Below, one piece after another: positions 12,126-23,367 of a stretch of 64,000 nucleotides of DNA (within the stretch, counting starts at the first letter, position 1; the number at the start of each line of letters is the position of its first letter). Made by a program: the position numbers and the translations under genes. The notes beneath the pieces were generated by a model. That model saw only the letters and a list, made by a program, of their open reading frames with translations, did not search any database and had not been told where the DNA came from. Source of the stretch: Abelmoschus esculentus (Eukaryota; Streptophyta; Magnoliopsida; Malvales; Malvaceae); contig JAUCBN010000025.1 in assembly GCA_035048815.1 (NCBI GenBank), positions 12,176,501-12,240,500 of the forward strand, read 5' to 3'.

Positions 12126-13076
12126 TGTAACGCCCCAAAAATGGGCCTAGAAGTTAGTGAACCAATTTTGTCTGTTTAGAATAGTTCGAGATTAAATTCT
12201 AATAAATTAAATTTAAAAGAAAATAAATTATGGAAAAATATACTCAAATCCTTATTTAATATATATTTGACTTTGGTGAACTCAATTTCAAAAATTTACC
12301 CTTGAATCCTTAAGATTTCAAAATTAGTTTAATTTTGTAAAAATTGAAAACTTAAGTACAATTTATAAACTAAGCCAAAACATTTAATCTTTAAGGGTCT
12401 TTGATCCAATCCTAATATTAGTTGAACTAACCTTTCATGTGTTTATTTAAATAAATCTTAACCCAAGTTTTAAAACCCAAAACCCAAATAACTTTAATTA
12501 AAACCCATAAACCTATTTTATATCAAAACCTAAATCCTTATTTTATTATTTTTCCTTTTTCCCAAGACAGAGAGACACCGTCTTTTCAAGGTAAATCCAA
12601 TTTCTTTTCAATTAAATTCGTTCTAATATATATATATATATATATTCTTCAAAAATCTTGTTTTTCAATCGTCTTCTTCAAAAACCATGGAAGTTGGTTG
12701 GATCAGAATTGGAGGTATGAAATATTCAATCTTCTGACTTATAAAGGTTATTTATTGAAATTCCCAAGTTATTGTCTTGGTATAATTGTTATTAACCTTT
12801 ATTTCATGAAAAATATGTTTTTGTGGTCAAACTTGTGATTTTCGTTCAAGGGTTTTAACCTTTAATCCCGTGCTTAAGGCTTAGGTGAAATTTGGAGGGT
12901 TTCGGAAGGTTTTTGGTTAAGGTTTTGATAGGTTTTAAGGGCTGCTATGTAGGGATCCGACTTAAGGGTTTTATGTGTGCGTTTGGAAGCAGTAAATCCT
13001 TTAGTTTTAGTGCTTCAAACAGGGTAAGAAGTTGAAGAACAAGTTTGAATGAGATCGGTTCATTTTGGTGACTTAT
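12126..13076 (+). repeat. LTR A, left part
   Basis: LTR A starts TGTAACGCCCC and is 70-80 percent similar by eye to 2932-4000. It is interrupted at 13077 by element B and resumes at 29132. The sister sequence near 3950 (GATGGCTTGTGGGACAAG) bridges the junction TGGTGACTT/GTCGATCAAG, which proves the two halves were once joined. An (AT)n run lies at 12629-12645. Confidence 0.7.
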
Positions 13077-14356
13077 TGATATGAGGTAGCTTATCGAAAC
13101 GAGCTTTCTTCGTATGTTGCGGATCTAGGAATGTTGTAAGCACATTAATGAAAACTTATTTCGAGAGCTAGGGTTTTTATAAAATTAAATATAATATTTA
13201 GATAAATTATTAAATAATTAATAATTTAAAGAAATAAAACATAATATTTATTTAAATTGAATTCAACCCATAATTTTAATAAACATTAATTGTCATGAAA
13301 TCCGATAAAAGTTCCAAGTCCAAATTCCATTACATCAGAAAATATCAATCGAAATAATATAATAAATCCGGAGTTTAATTCTGTAAACATACGTAAAATG
13401 ATCTGATTCAGAAACCTCCAAGTACTGTACGAATTCTAGGACTGGGATTTGAAACAGGAAACTGAGATGGTGTAAGCTAGGGAGCCTAGTGTGTCTCTAG
13501 TTTGCAGATAAACAGAAACAGAGAACAGTATATCAGATGATGCAATGTATGCATGATATGCACCCATCTCTGAACGCCATCAGAAGAGTAGGTTCCCCCA
13601 AAAACACTCTAACTCCATCACACCAAACAGAAGTGGAAACTCGACCCGCAGGTGGAGCCACTGAACAGAAGTGGTATCTCGTGGAACTACTGAACAGAAG
13701 TGGTATCTCGTGGAACTACTGAACAGAAGTGAATTTATCACTAAACTTCCCCCGTACAAATAATCCAACCAGATGCAATGTTATATGCAGATACAGAATC
13801 AAAATGCGTGCCTTATATTCCAACAGGAGGCATGCATGGTAATTTCAGAATCAGAAATGTAATTACAGGATGATGCATGATCATACAGAATTTAACAGGA
13901 ATTGCACACATGGATTAACAGAATTAACAGAAGAGAACACACCTGAAGCAGAAGACCCAACGTCGAGAGTGAAGCCTACTGGACTCGGCTCTACCACTAG
14001 ATCGAGCGGGAGTAGAGTCTACGAGTAACAAAACATGTCAGACACACTACTATGCCACTAAACCGGTAAAATACACTAAACAGAATTAAACTGAATACTC
14101 ACATGCGTGTCCTGAATGCTGATGAACAAGAGGTCGTCCAGGAGGAAGAAGAGGTAGTTACTCGGGGTCAGAGTCCACGTCACCTGAAACAAACAGAAAC
14201 TGAATCAGAATCCGATACAGATAACTTCCAGATAAACATTCGAACTTAAAAAGCCTAAAAACGACACTTCGGGATCGAATTTCGAAAAACGGAATGCGCC
14301 ATTGAACTCAGGACATCGAAAAACATAAAGTGGGATCGGATCGAAAAAAATCAACG

Positions 14357-14467
14357 TTGACGTCAGCATGGTCAACGCTGACGTCAATAGTGACGTCACT
14401 AGGTCAATGCTGACGTCAACGAATGACATCAGCAGTACGTCATCAGATGACGTCAACAGTGACGTCA
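14357..14467. promoter_or_regulatory. Array of six TGACGTCA octamers
   Basis: Six perfect TGACGTCA palindromes occur in about 110 bp, with extra half sites (TGACATCA, ACGTCATCA) between them. TGACG/ACGTCA is the known core bound by plant TGA-type bZIP factors. Its location inside an LTR suggests an enhancer-like segment. Function is inferred only. Confidence 0.6.
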
Positions 14468-14509
14468 GTGGGTCGGGTCATGGGTCGGTCGGGTTTCGGG
14501 TCGAGACAG

Positions 14510-14600
14510 ATTTTCCCGAGAAAATCTGGAATTTCCAGATTTTCCTGAGAAAATCTGGGTTTTCCAGATTTTCTAGGAAAATTCTAGAAATTTTCCAGAT
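14510..14600. repeat. 29-bp tandem repeat with internal palindrome
   Basis: Units start at 14510, 14539 and 14568. The first two follow ATTTTCC(C/T)GAGAAAATCTGG; the third has diverged (ATTTTCTAGGAAAATTCTAG). The GAAAATCTGG...CCAGATTTTC halves can pair, so each unit can form a hairpin. Confidence 0.75.
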
Positions 14601-16038
14601 ATTCCCAGGCTTGAATCCAACAAAAATTCGAAACTTTCCCCTCTTGATTCGATTAAAACACACTCGGTTCAAACACTACATCCCAAAATCGAATTAAATA
14701 ACACCAAAACAACAATATCCACTCCAGAACCGATTTAAAACAGAGATCAACTCTCATCCGTGCTTTCAAAAACAAAAACACAAGCCACTACTCCTTTAAG
14801 CTCAGATTCGATTAACATAAACCAAGGTTCACTACTAAAACCAAGGTCTCCTCTTGCTTCGATTCAGAACAAACACCACTCCTAAACACAACTAAATCGA
14901 ACAAGCCCTTCCTAACACAAACAGAACCGAAAGGCAACAAAAGAAGTGGAACCGGAACTTACCAAACCTTCCAAACAAAACCGAGAGAGAAAAACGAAGA
15001 GAATAAATGGTAGTTTTCAGGTGGTTACACAAAAATAGGAGAGTGATTGCCAGAAATAATCTGTATAACCAAGAGGGAATTAACTGTCAAATCGAAATTG
15101 AAACGCGAATAAGGGAGGGAAATTGATTTCAGAAACGAAAAGGTAAAATTACGCAGAAAGGGTCTGAACAAACCAGGATATAAAAGTGGACCCCTTAACT
15201 TCCAGTAATTACAAACTAGTCACTGGAAAATCCCCAAATCTTAGGGTTTCGAATTAGGGATTTGAATATTAATTTGAGAACATATCTGGGGTGTTACAAT
15301 AGTCATGATGAAATTATGAAATAAAGAGAAGAAAGAAAATAAGAAGAAAAGAAAGAAAAAGTTGGCGTTTTGATGGATTTCAAAACGAGGAAGATGAATG
15401 CTTCAAGAAACATCCATGGCGGCAACTCGAACGTTCAACAATGGTGAATTAATTTGCTGGAATCAAACTAAAATGCGAAACTCGAAAGAACCAACACAAT
15501 CTACTAAACAAACCCGAATCGAATTTGATTAACGTCAAAGGACTTAGACCCTCGAGATAGAGATCTAGGAACCCGAAGTATCAAAAGTTTGACAATTCAA
15601 AAACAAGTTTGAATGTCAGAAAGTTCTAAAAAGAACCAAATAAGAGAAAATCTCTCAAGTATAATTTTATTTCAAAGTGTCTAACCTTGTGTTTACAAAA
15701 TTAAGGAAATATATAGGAGATGATGGAGTTGGCTAAAATTTGAACATGTGGACATAATTTAAAACGAAAATAACTTAGAAATAACTGTCCTAGGCGCCAT
15801 TTAATTTCATCCACTTGTTTTGGAACATAAAACACATTAACATGTGTTAAATGTTTGAATTTTAAAAGAAAACCACTCATTCTCATCTTTTTGGACGTTT
15901 TGGTGTGTAAGACCAAGGGCCTTGTTTGGATTGCATTCTTTTACGCGCCTAAACATGTGCACAAGGTGAGTTGCGTGCACTCTATTGAGCTACTTCTGAG
16001 TTGAATAGAACTCGCTTGAGCTGGTGTTGAGCTGATAC

Positions 16039-18539
16039 TGTAACCCCCAATTCCGACCTAATCTCTTAGATCGAAACTTAGGAATCAAGTTACGAAAACT
16101 TTCCCCTCAAGTAAGTAATTTAGGTTAAATAATTTTGAAATTAGGGTTACCTTGACAAATTGGGAAACAAATTGGGGATTTTAGTTATACAAATATAAAT
16201 GCTTAAAATAATATCTTAATAACATTTATAATATCCGAAAACAGATTCAGAAAAACATGCATCTTATAAGTTCAGAAAGTATAAAACGTTTCATAATAGA
16301 TAAAAACATTAAAACTAAAACAATTACAGGATCATACTGAATAATAATATATCTGAATAATGTGCGAGATGCTCCAAGTACCAGTTCACCTAAACAGGTC
16401 TGAGGATCTGAAAAACAGACTAAAGGGTGTAAGCTAAAGAGCTTAGTGTGTCTCTAAAGTGCAAACAGTCACAAACAAAAACATATTTATTTTTCTGAAA
16501 ATTTTCTGAAAATATTTCTGAGTTCAAGAAAAACTGAAGCATGATGCTATAATGAATGATGCATGCCAGAAAATCAGAGGGCTCGATATCAGAAAACATA
16601 CTGAGTGGAGGATTATCCTCGCCAAAGTGGAGGTTTCCCTCACAATACTGATTTTAAATCTAGAAAATATTTCTGAAATCATGAACATGATATGATTTAT
16701 AAAATCATAAATCAGAACTTTTACGAGTAACACATTTTCCAGAAAATCAGATGCTTAATTTGAAAACAGAATGCACATGCCATGCATGATGATATCATGT
16801 ATAAACAGATAACAGTCTCAAATATCAAATCAAGCAGTGTACAAATAATGTTTCAGATGTACACACAGAATATATCATAGTATAGTATAAGCACAGAAAC
16901 ATGTAGCACAGGAAGAGACACACCTTAAGCAACTGAAGCTCTAACTCTAAGATGGACGCGTCTCGTGTTCCGGTCTAGCTGAAACAGGGACCTACGAGGT
17001 AACATAACTGAATTACTATTTATTACTAATTCTAAGCCACCAACTAAAAACAAACTCTCATCCGAAGCTTACTCATGTGAAGGTCTAGAAGAACGTGCCC
17101 GATCGGTCTGAACAACTGAAGGTAACCCAGAGGTTTCAGAAACGTTAACACCTGAACGGAAGAAATATTCTGAATTAAATACTCTTAAACCACTTTTAGA
17201 GTTTAAGAATAAACTCAGATGTAAAACACTAAAAATGGGGCTTTCAGGTTTGAATTTGACAAAACAGACAACATATTCGGACTCAAAACATCGAAAAACA
17301 TCGAGGAGAAGGTTTTTCGAAAAAGTCAACTTTTGGTCAAAGTCAACCCTAGTCAAAGTCAAAGTCAACCGGTCAAAGTCAACTCTGGTCAACTCAGAAG
17401 TCAAAGTCAAACTTTGACTAGTCAAAGGTCAAAAGTCAACGGGTCAAGTCCAAGGTCAAAGTCCATGGTCAAACTTAGTCAAGGTCAAACTTGGTCAAAG
17501 GTTCGGTCAAAGGTCAACCTCGGTCAAAGTTGGTCAACAGGTCAAACTCGATTTTGTCAAACATGGGTCGGGTCAAAACCGGTTTGGTCAAAAATTCAGA
17601 TTACACAAACAAATTAAACCAAAACAATAATTTGGGCTCACCCAAAAATTCTCACAAAAACTTAACCCAACTACTAGCCCACTTCACAAGACCAACTACA
17701 CACACCACCAAGCCCATTACCATTAACCAAAAGCATAGCCCACAACATCATTTAACAAAAGAACACTAGGTTTCCAGCATCTAAAATGGTGGCAGCAAGG
17801 AATCTAACAGCAGAAACAAGATCAACGACGGTGGCTCACCGAAAAACTAAATCGAAACCGAAAATAATAATCAACTAAACAAAACCCAAATTCATATCAA
17901 ATAAAAAGATCTAACCATAAAAGCTTACCGAAACCACTTACCCAAACGAATCTAAACAACAAGAGGATTGAACAGATCTTTCACGGGTTCACCATGACAA
18001 AGAGCAATCCTAAAAATTTCCATAACAAAAAGACATAATCAATCTCTTACCTAACAGAACCCGAAAGCACAAGGGTGGGTTGATGAGATCTGAACGGAAA
18101 AACCACCACTGTAAGAGCCTATCACCGATCTCAAATGGTGGTTATCGGAATGGGTGAAAGCCGAAACTAAAAATTAAAAGAAAAGATGAAGGATGTCGGG
18201 ATAGAAATAGAAGAAAGGGGGAAAAGAGATATTTGCGTGAGGTGAGAGAGAAATAAGGTGGCGTGCGGCAGACTTCAATTTGATTTCCCCTCACAGATCT
18301 AATTTCACGCTAAGGAAAGAAGTTTTAATTTTCACTTTAATAAAAAAATGGTTAAATTGCAAGATTAGTCCTTGTAATTTTTATGGTTCACGAACCAACC
18401 ACAAAACTTTACCAACTCAATAAAAAGGTCCCTAAAATCAGAATTAAGGATATCAAAAAAATTCCCAAATTTTAGGTTTTCAGAAATTAGGGATTTTAGA
18501 ATTTAAATCTCGAATTGGGGCAAAATTTGGGGTGTTACA
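16039..18539 (-). mobile_element. Solo LTR C2 (Tekay/Del-like)
   Basis: The sequence begins TGTAACCCCCAATTCC and ends AAATTTGGGGTGTTACA, flanked by a perfect 5-bp duplication GATAC at 16034-16038 and 18540-18544. Length is 2501 bp and there is no internal region, PBS or coding sequence. The ends are near inverted repeats of each other, so orientation is uncertain. It carries the GTCAA array at 17335-17591, and a segment at 16430 (GTAAGCTAAAGAGCTTAGTG) shared with C1. Frames of 60-118 codons within it come from repeated motifs. Confidence 0.85.
17335..17591. promoter_or_regulatory. Array of 28 GTCAA (W-box core) motifs
   Basis: I count 28 copies of GTCAA in about 257 bp, many as GGTCAA or AGTCAAAGTCAAC. 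On the other strand these are TTGAC, the core of the W-box (TTGACC/T) recognised by plant WRKY factors. The array lies in the middle of solo LTR C2. Activity is inferred only. Confidence 0.65.
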
Positions 18540-19002
18540 GATACACTCTCTTGAGCTGGAGTTGAGCTACAGACACTCTCTTGAGCTGGTGTTCTCCTAT
18601 GTTCCTACATGTAAACATCACAAGAATCTATCAAAGTATTATAAACTCAATGGAAAGATAAATACAAGGCGTAAAAACTTACAAACTTATTCAATAACAC
18701 ACATGAACTTATAAATAAGTTAGAAACATTACAAACACTATCAAATCAATCCTTAAAACATACTTTATATCATATATAGATGCTTAAACATATATAATAA
18801 GTAGTATAGTCTAATATGTTACATATCAGCATGCAAAACATTATAAAGCCTATGTTTTAAGGCATAAACATTATCGAATGAATTTGGAATTAAGGCACAA
18901 GGAAAAGAACTTCCCTGAATTTTTTTGCCTTAGAACGTGTAATAGGACCTGCTGGAAAATCCTCCGGATTAGATTGTGCTTTTATAGATGTGCTCAAATC
19001 AT

Positions 19003-19016
19003 CCCCCCTCTTCTTG
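19003..19016 (-). other. Polypurine tract of element B
   Basis: The minus strand reads AAGAAGAGGGGGGA immediately before the 3' LTR start TGATTTGAGCAC. Its position fixes the LTR boundary at 19002. Confidence 0.75.
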
Positions 19017-20460
19017 AAAAGGATTTGTCCTTTTGGTAATAACTTTGACTGTCGTTAGGTTGGAAAACTTTCCTTTCGGAAATGAACCCAAACCCAATCA
19101 CTAACATCGAAGGTGACTCGCTTCCTTCCTTTGTTTGATTGCTTTTCATAATGTTGAGGCCTTCATTCTAAGTTCCCCTTTACCTGTTGATGCAATTTCT
19201 TCACATACTCTGCTTTTGCTTTAACGTCCCTATTCATCACCTGTTTCTGTAGCAAAGGCAACATATCTAGAGGAGTAATAGGATTAAAACCATAAACAAA
19301 CTTAAATGGTGACATTTTAGTAGTAGAATGTACAAAATGAATATAAGCAAATTCAACATGTGGCAAACAATCTTCCCAAGTCTTAATATTCCTTTAATTA
19401 TGGAACGAAGAAAAGTAGATAAAACCCTGTTAACAACCTTAGTTTATCCATTATTTTGGGGATGAAAAGTATTAGAAAACATAAGTTTCGTACCTAATTT
19501 TCTCCAAAGAGTCTTCCACAAGTGACTCAAGAATTTCACATCCCTTTCAGAAACAATTGACCTAGGAATACCATGCAATTGAACATCTTTAAAGAACAAG
19601 TTTACCACATTAACAACATCATCAGTCTTATGGCATGCAATAAAATATGTCATCTTAGAGAACCTATCAACCACAAAAAAATACTATCTCTACCTGTCCT
19701 AGTTCTAGGTAATCCCAAAACAAAATCCATAAAAATATAAGCCCAAGAGGAGTCAGGAATAGGCAAAGTTAAGTACATACCCTATGGTGAAACCTTCGAT
19801 TTTGCTTTCTTACAAATCGCACAACGTTCACAGTACCTTTCAACGTCCATGTGCATCTTAGGCCAAAATAGATGTTCCTTCAATGTTTGTAACGTATTTG
19901 TGACTCCAAAGTGTCCCATCAATCCATCTTCATGTGCTCCACGGATCAGAATATCACGTATTGAACCCTATGGAATGCATATCATTTTTTTCTTTGAAAA
20001 GATAACCATCATGCCTCTAGAACTTTCCATCTGTACCTTTCTCAGAAGCTTTATACTTATGTTTAAAATCAGAATCATTAACATACAAGTCACAAATATA
20101 TGAAAATTCAATCAAATGAGAATCAAGATAATTCAAAAGCACATATCTACGTGATAAAGCATCAAAAAACGACATTATCTTTACCATTTTTGTAATGAAT
20201 GACATAAGGAAAAGACTTTAAAAATTCAAACCATTTAGCATGTCGTTTATTCAATTTATGCTGACCTGTGATATATCTTAAAACCTCATGATCAGTGTGA
20301 ATCACAAACTCCTTAGGCAACAAATAATGCTGCCAAGTCTCCAATGCCCGAATCTGTGCATACATCTCCTTTTCGTAAACTGGATAATTCAATGTTGCTC
20401 CACTAAGCTTTTCACTAAAATATGCAATAGGCCTCTTTTCTTGTGTAATCGATGTCGGCC
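19017..20460 (-). pseudogene. Element B RNase H-integrase remnant
   Basis: Minus strand, 5' to 3': RNase H ([20 protein letters not shown], then [20 protein letters not shown] and [15 protein letters not shown]) at 20460-20160, then a linker. The integrase core includes [19 protein letters not shown] and the FHPQNNG signature near 19440-19680. The C-terminal part at 19163-19366 has HFVHSTTKMSPFKFVYGFNP. A basic tail reading PAGPITRSKAK follows near 18960, inside the LTR. Frameshifts and stops separate the pieces. It joins directly to gag at 20461, so protease and the RT palm are missing. There is no sign of activity. Confidence 0.8.
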
Positions 20461-21660
20461 GTGGCCATTAGTGAAAGATATTCCCGTATTCTTTCTCGTC
20501 CTGAACCTATTGCACACTCAAACTTTGTTTAACAACCATAATTTCTATTACCTTACCAGTCTCAGCAACTTCTAGGTGATCCTCTTTATCATCTTCATTA
20601 GGGATTTCATGCGGTTCTTCTTCAGAATTTGACTTGATCTCTCCATCATCTCGCATCAACACAACCCTACGATTAGGACACTGGCTAGCAACATGTCCTC
20701 GACCGAGGCACTTAAAACACTGAATATCTCTCGATCGTTCTTGTGCCACCACTTTCTGTTTACCACGCCCATTATCAGTAACAAGAGGCTTTGGCTTGCT
20801 GGATTCGCCTTGCTCTTGAATCCAAAATGGCGTTTGTGGTGGTTGTTTCCTATCATGGTTAGGGGTATACAATGAATTTGTAAAAGATTTAAATAGAGTA
20901 TTATTACCTCGAGTAGAAACTTTTCTACATTGTTGTCGCTCAATTTTCATCGCCATATGCACCATATCATCCATCTCGACACAATGCTGCAATTCAAAAA
21001 TGTTAGCAATTTTAGAATTCAAACCTGCCATAAACCGAGCCATAGTTGCCTCACGATCCTCAACTATGTTCGCACGCAGCAAGGACATCTCCATTTCCTT
21101 GAAATAGTCCTCGATGCTCCTATTACCTTATTTCAAAATTTGTAATTTCTGAAATAAATCACGATGATAGTGAGAAGGAACAAGTTGTTTCCGCATGATA
21201 AACTTAATTTCGTCTCATGTTCTCACTGGTCCTTCACTTGTACGTCATCGACAAATCATTAATTGATCCCACCATAACAGTGCATAGCCAACAAATTCCA
21301 CAGTTGCTAGTCGAACTTTCTTCTGCTCCAAGTAATTATAACTCTCGAAAACTTGTTCAACCTTGCTTTCCCATGTCAGATAAGCATCTGGATCTGAACG
21401 TCCCTGAAAAGAAGGTATAACAATTTTTATGTTAGAAATATTATCATCAACTACACGTCTTGGTCGTTGATTCATCTGTGGTAATTTTTCAACGTCATTT
21501 TTATCATGATTCTCATTATGGAAAGATTGGGAACCACCCCTGTCTATCTTATCCAAACGAGATTGTAGAGGCTCTAATGCATTCTCTAATAGACGTTTCA
21601 TAGTACGTTTAAAAGCCTGTATTTGCAAATCTGGCGGCAGATCTCCACTATGACTATGAT
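20461..21660 (-). pseudogene. Element B Gag
   Basis: Minus-strand Gag runs from about 21660. An N-terminal capsid region at 21245-21628 includes RSDPDAYLTWESKVEQVFES and YNYLEQKKVRLATVEF. A second frame at 20507-21094 has DREATMARFMAGLNSKIANI and a zinc knuckle CFKCLGRGHVASQC (CX2CX4HX4C) near 20690. Between them two stops interrupt the frame, one of which fits Trp changed to TGA (VRT*DEIK). An acidic tail follows the knuckle, after which the reading jumps into RNase H. Confidence 0.8.
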
Positions 21661-22362
21661 CATCTGATCATGTCATATTTAAAAAAAGAAAAACACAAAA
21701 AACGTAAATAACGAGTTAAGTAAAACGAAAAGTAAAATTCCTCACTGCACACTCACAAAACCTCTCATTTTTCACTCCAAAGAAATTTGCAATCAAAATG
21801 TAACACTCAACGTTCTTGTTTCACTCGGGAGAATGCTTGAATGGCTCTTTTTGTCTCCCCCTTCTGTTCTCATAACACTCAGTGCCTTTTTCCCTCACAA
21901 TTTCTCTATTTTCAGTTCTTTAAAGGACTAATCCAACGTTTTCAAACATGTTACCAATGTGTTACTACCAAGAAAAATCAATTAAGAAAAAATAATAAAA
22001 CAAATAAAATGAAAAAAAAAGAGAAGAAAAGGCAGAAAATTGAAGAAAAGGAAAATGAAAAGACGAAAATGTAATTCTTATTGCAAAGAAGTGTTTTACA
22101 ATGCTCCTATCATCGAATCACATAGTATAAGAACTTGTACAATCATCATAATTGCACAATTGAAATACACTTTCTTTATGTCAATTTCTTTACAATATTC
22201 AAATATGATTTTTTATATATATTTTATTAATTTTGATTTTTTGTTTGTTTTTTGACGTTGACATTTTGGTCAAACTTTGACTTTGAATTTTTGTTTGAAT
22301 TTTTTTCTTTTTTTATTCTTTTTAACTAAATTGTAGAAAAATTACAACAAATCTGAACCAAA
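21661..22362 (-). other. 5' untranslated leader of element B
   Basis: No credible coding sequence is visible between the PBS and Gag. The segment is AT-rich, with purine-rich runs near 22000-22060. The two short lysine-rich frames there are chance. Confidence 0.5.
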
Positions 22363-22374
22363 GATCTGATACCA
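22363..22374 (-). other. Primer binding site of element B
   Basis: The minus strand reads TGGTATCAGATC two bases after the LTR end ...CTCGTATCA. It matches the initiator-Met tRNA complement at 11 of 12 positions. Confidence 0.75.
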
Positions 22375-22735
22375 TATGATACGAGGTAGCCTGTCGAAAC
22401 AGACTTTCTTCGTATGTTGCAGATATAGGAATATTGTAAGCACGTTCTTGCAACAAGAACAACAAGAAAAAAAATGGATCAAATTTATAGTCATGATGAA
22501 ATTAGGAAATAAAGAGAAGAACAAAAATAAGAAGAAAAGAAAGAAAAATTTGGTGTTTTGATGGATTTCAAAACGAGGAAGATGAATGCTTCAAGAAACA
22601 TCCATGGTAGCAACTCGAACGTTCAACAATGGTGAATTATGTTGTTGGAATAAAAATGAAACTATAAACTCAAAAGAATCGGCACAATCTACTGAGCAAA
22701 CCCGAATCGAATCTGTTTAACGTCAAAGGACTTAG

Positions 22736-23332
22736 TGTCACCACCCACTTTTTTTCCCATAAGTCCAACCGAGGTTTTGGTCATCCTTGGGCCATTTTGA
22801 AGCATGAAAGCACCAAGGAAGGCACTCGAAGGATCTAGGACAGCCAAGCACAACCCACATTATTCTAGAAAGGTCTGGGACGTTCTACCCAAGTCTAGAC
22901 CCACCCGGGAGGACCTAAAAGGCTTGGGAAGGCTCGGGACTACTCCGGAAGACCCTGGAGTTCTCTAGAAGATTTTGGATATATGTGGATATGTATACAC
23001 ACTTGTAGATTTCTCTAGAGACAAGTTAGTGCTTCTAGATATTTTAGGAGGCAACATTGTAACCGTTGGATCAAATAGATCCTAGTCGTCCATTCGGGAG
23101 GTGGGTGCCTATAAATAGGGCCACCCCTTCATTTTGCAACACACTTAGCAATTGAAAGCATACTTGTAAAGTATTCTTAAGAGCTTAATACAAAGCACTC
23201 TTCTTAATTCCTTTGCCTTCTCTTGTCTTTCTTTAGCCAAGCCATCAAGTAAGGTCAAGTAAGGCTTGTTAGCATAGCACGGGAGTTGCTAACGCCGCAC
23301 GGATCGAGTTTGAGAAAATTTAGTCCGTGACA
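22736..23332 (+). repeat. 5' LTR of chromovirus D
   Basis: It starts TGTCACCACCC and ends GTCCGTGACA. A TATA box (CCTATAAATAGGG) lies near 23110 and would drive transcription about 30 bp downstream. Comparison with the 3' LTR shows about 23 substitutions and one indel, mostly transitions, or roughly 4 percent. Confidence 0.9.
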
Positions 23333-23334
23333 TT

Positions 23335-23346
23335 TGGTATCAAAGC
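23335..23346 (+). other. Primer binding site of chromovirus D
   Basis: TGGTATCAAAGC follows the LTR end by two bases. It is one mismatch from the Met tRNA complement. Confidence 0.8.
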
Positions 23347-23367
23347 GTGTTCGATCACACTCGGGAC

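Larger units (their letters stand above)
13150..15298 (-). mobile_element. LTR C1 (Tekay/Del-like), 5' truncated
   Basis: The right end GGGGTGTTACA (15288-15298) is a canonical Ty3 LTR terminus. Positions 13480-13505 (GTAAGCTAGGGAGCCTAGTG) match 16430-16455 in C2 (GTAAGCTAAAGAGCTTAGTG), so the two are relatives. The left end lacks the TGTAAC terminus, and host sequence near 13150 is missing compared with 22440-22495, so insertion or later loss removed both. It contains the TGACGTCA array and a 29-bp tandem repeat. There is no coding sequence; the 109-codon frame at 14368 arises from the repeats. Confidence 0.65.
13077..19002 (-). repeat. 3' LTR of element B, split by two LTR insertions
   Basis: B's own sequence is at 13077-13150, 15299-16038 and 18545-19002, about 1.27 kb. 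Segments 15299-15550 and 15550-15970 align with 22488-22735 and 28668-29075 of the other LTR. The other LTR has lost about 0.5 kb that is present here at 15945-16038 plus 18545-18945. Confidence 0.7.

Noticed and set aside
17235..17769. Overlapping frames with repeated Lys-Val-Asn and Ser-Gln
   Set aside because: They are translations of the GTCAA motif array in a non-coding LTR.
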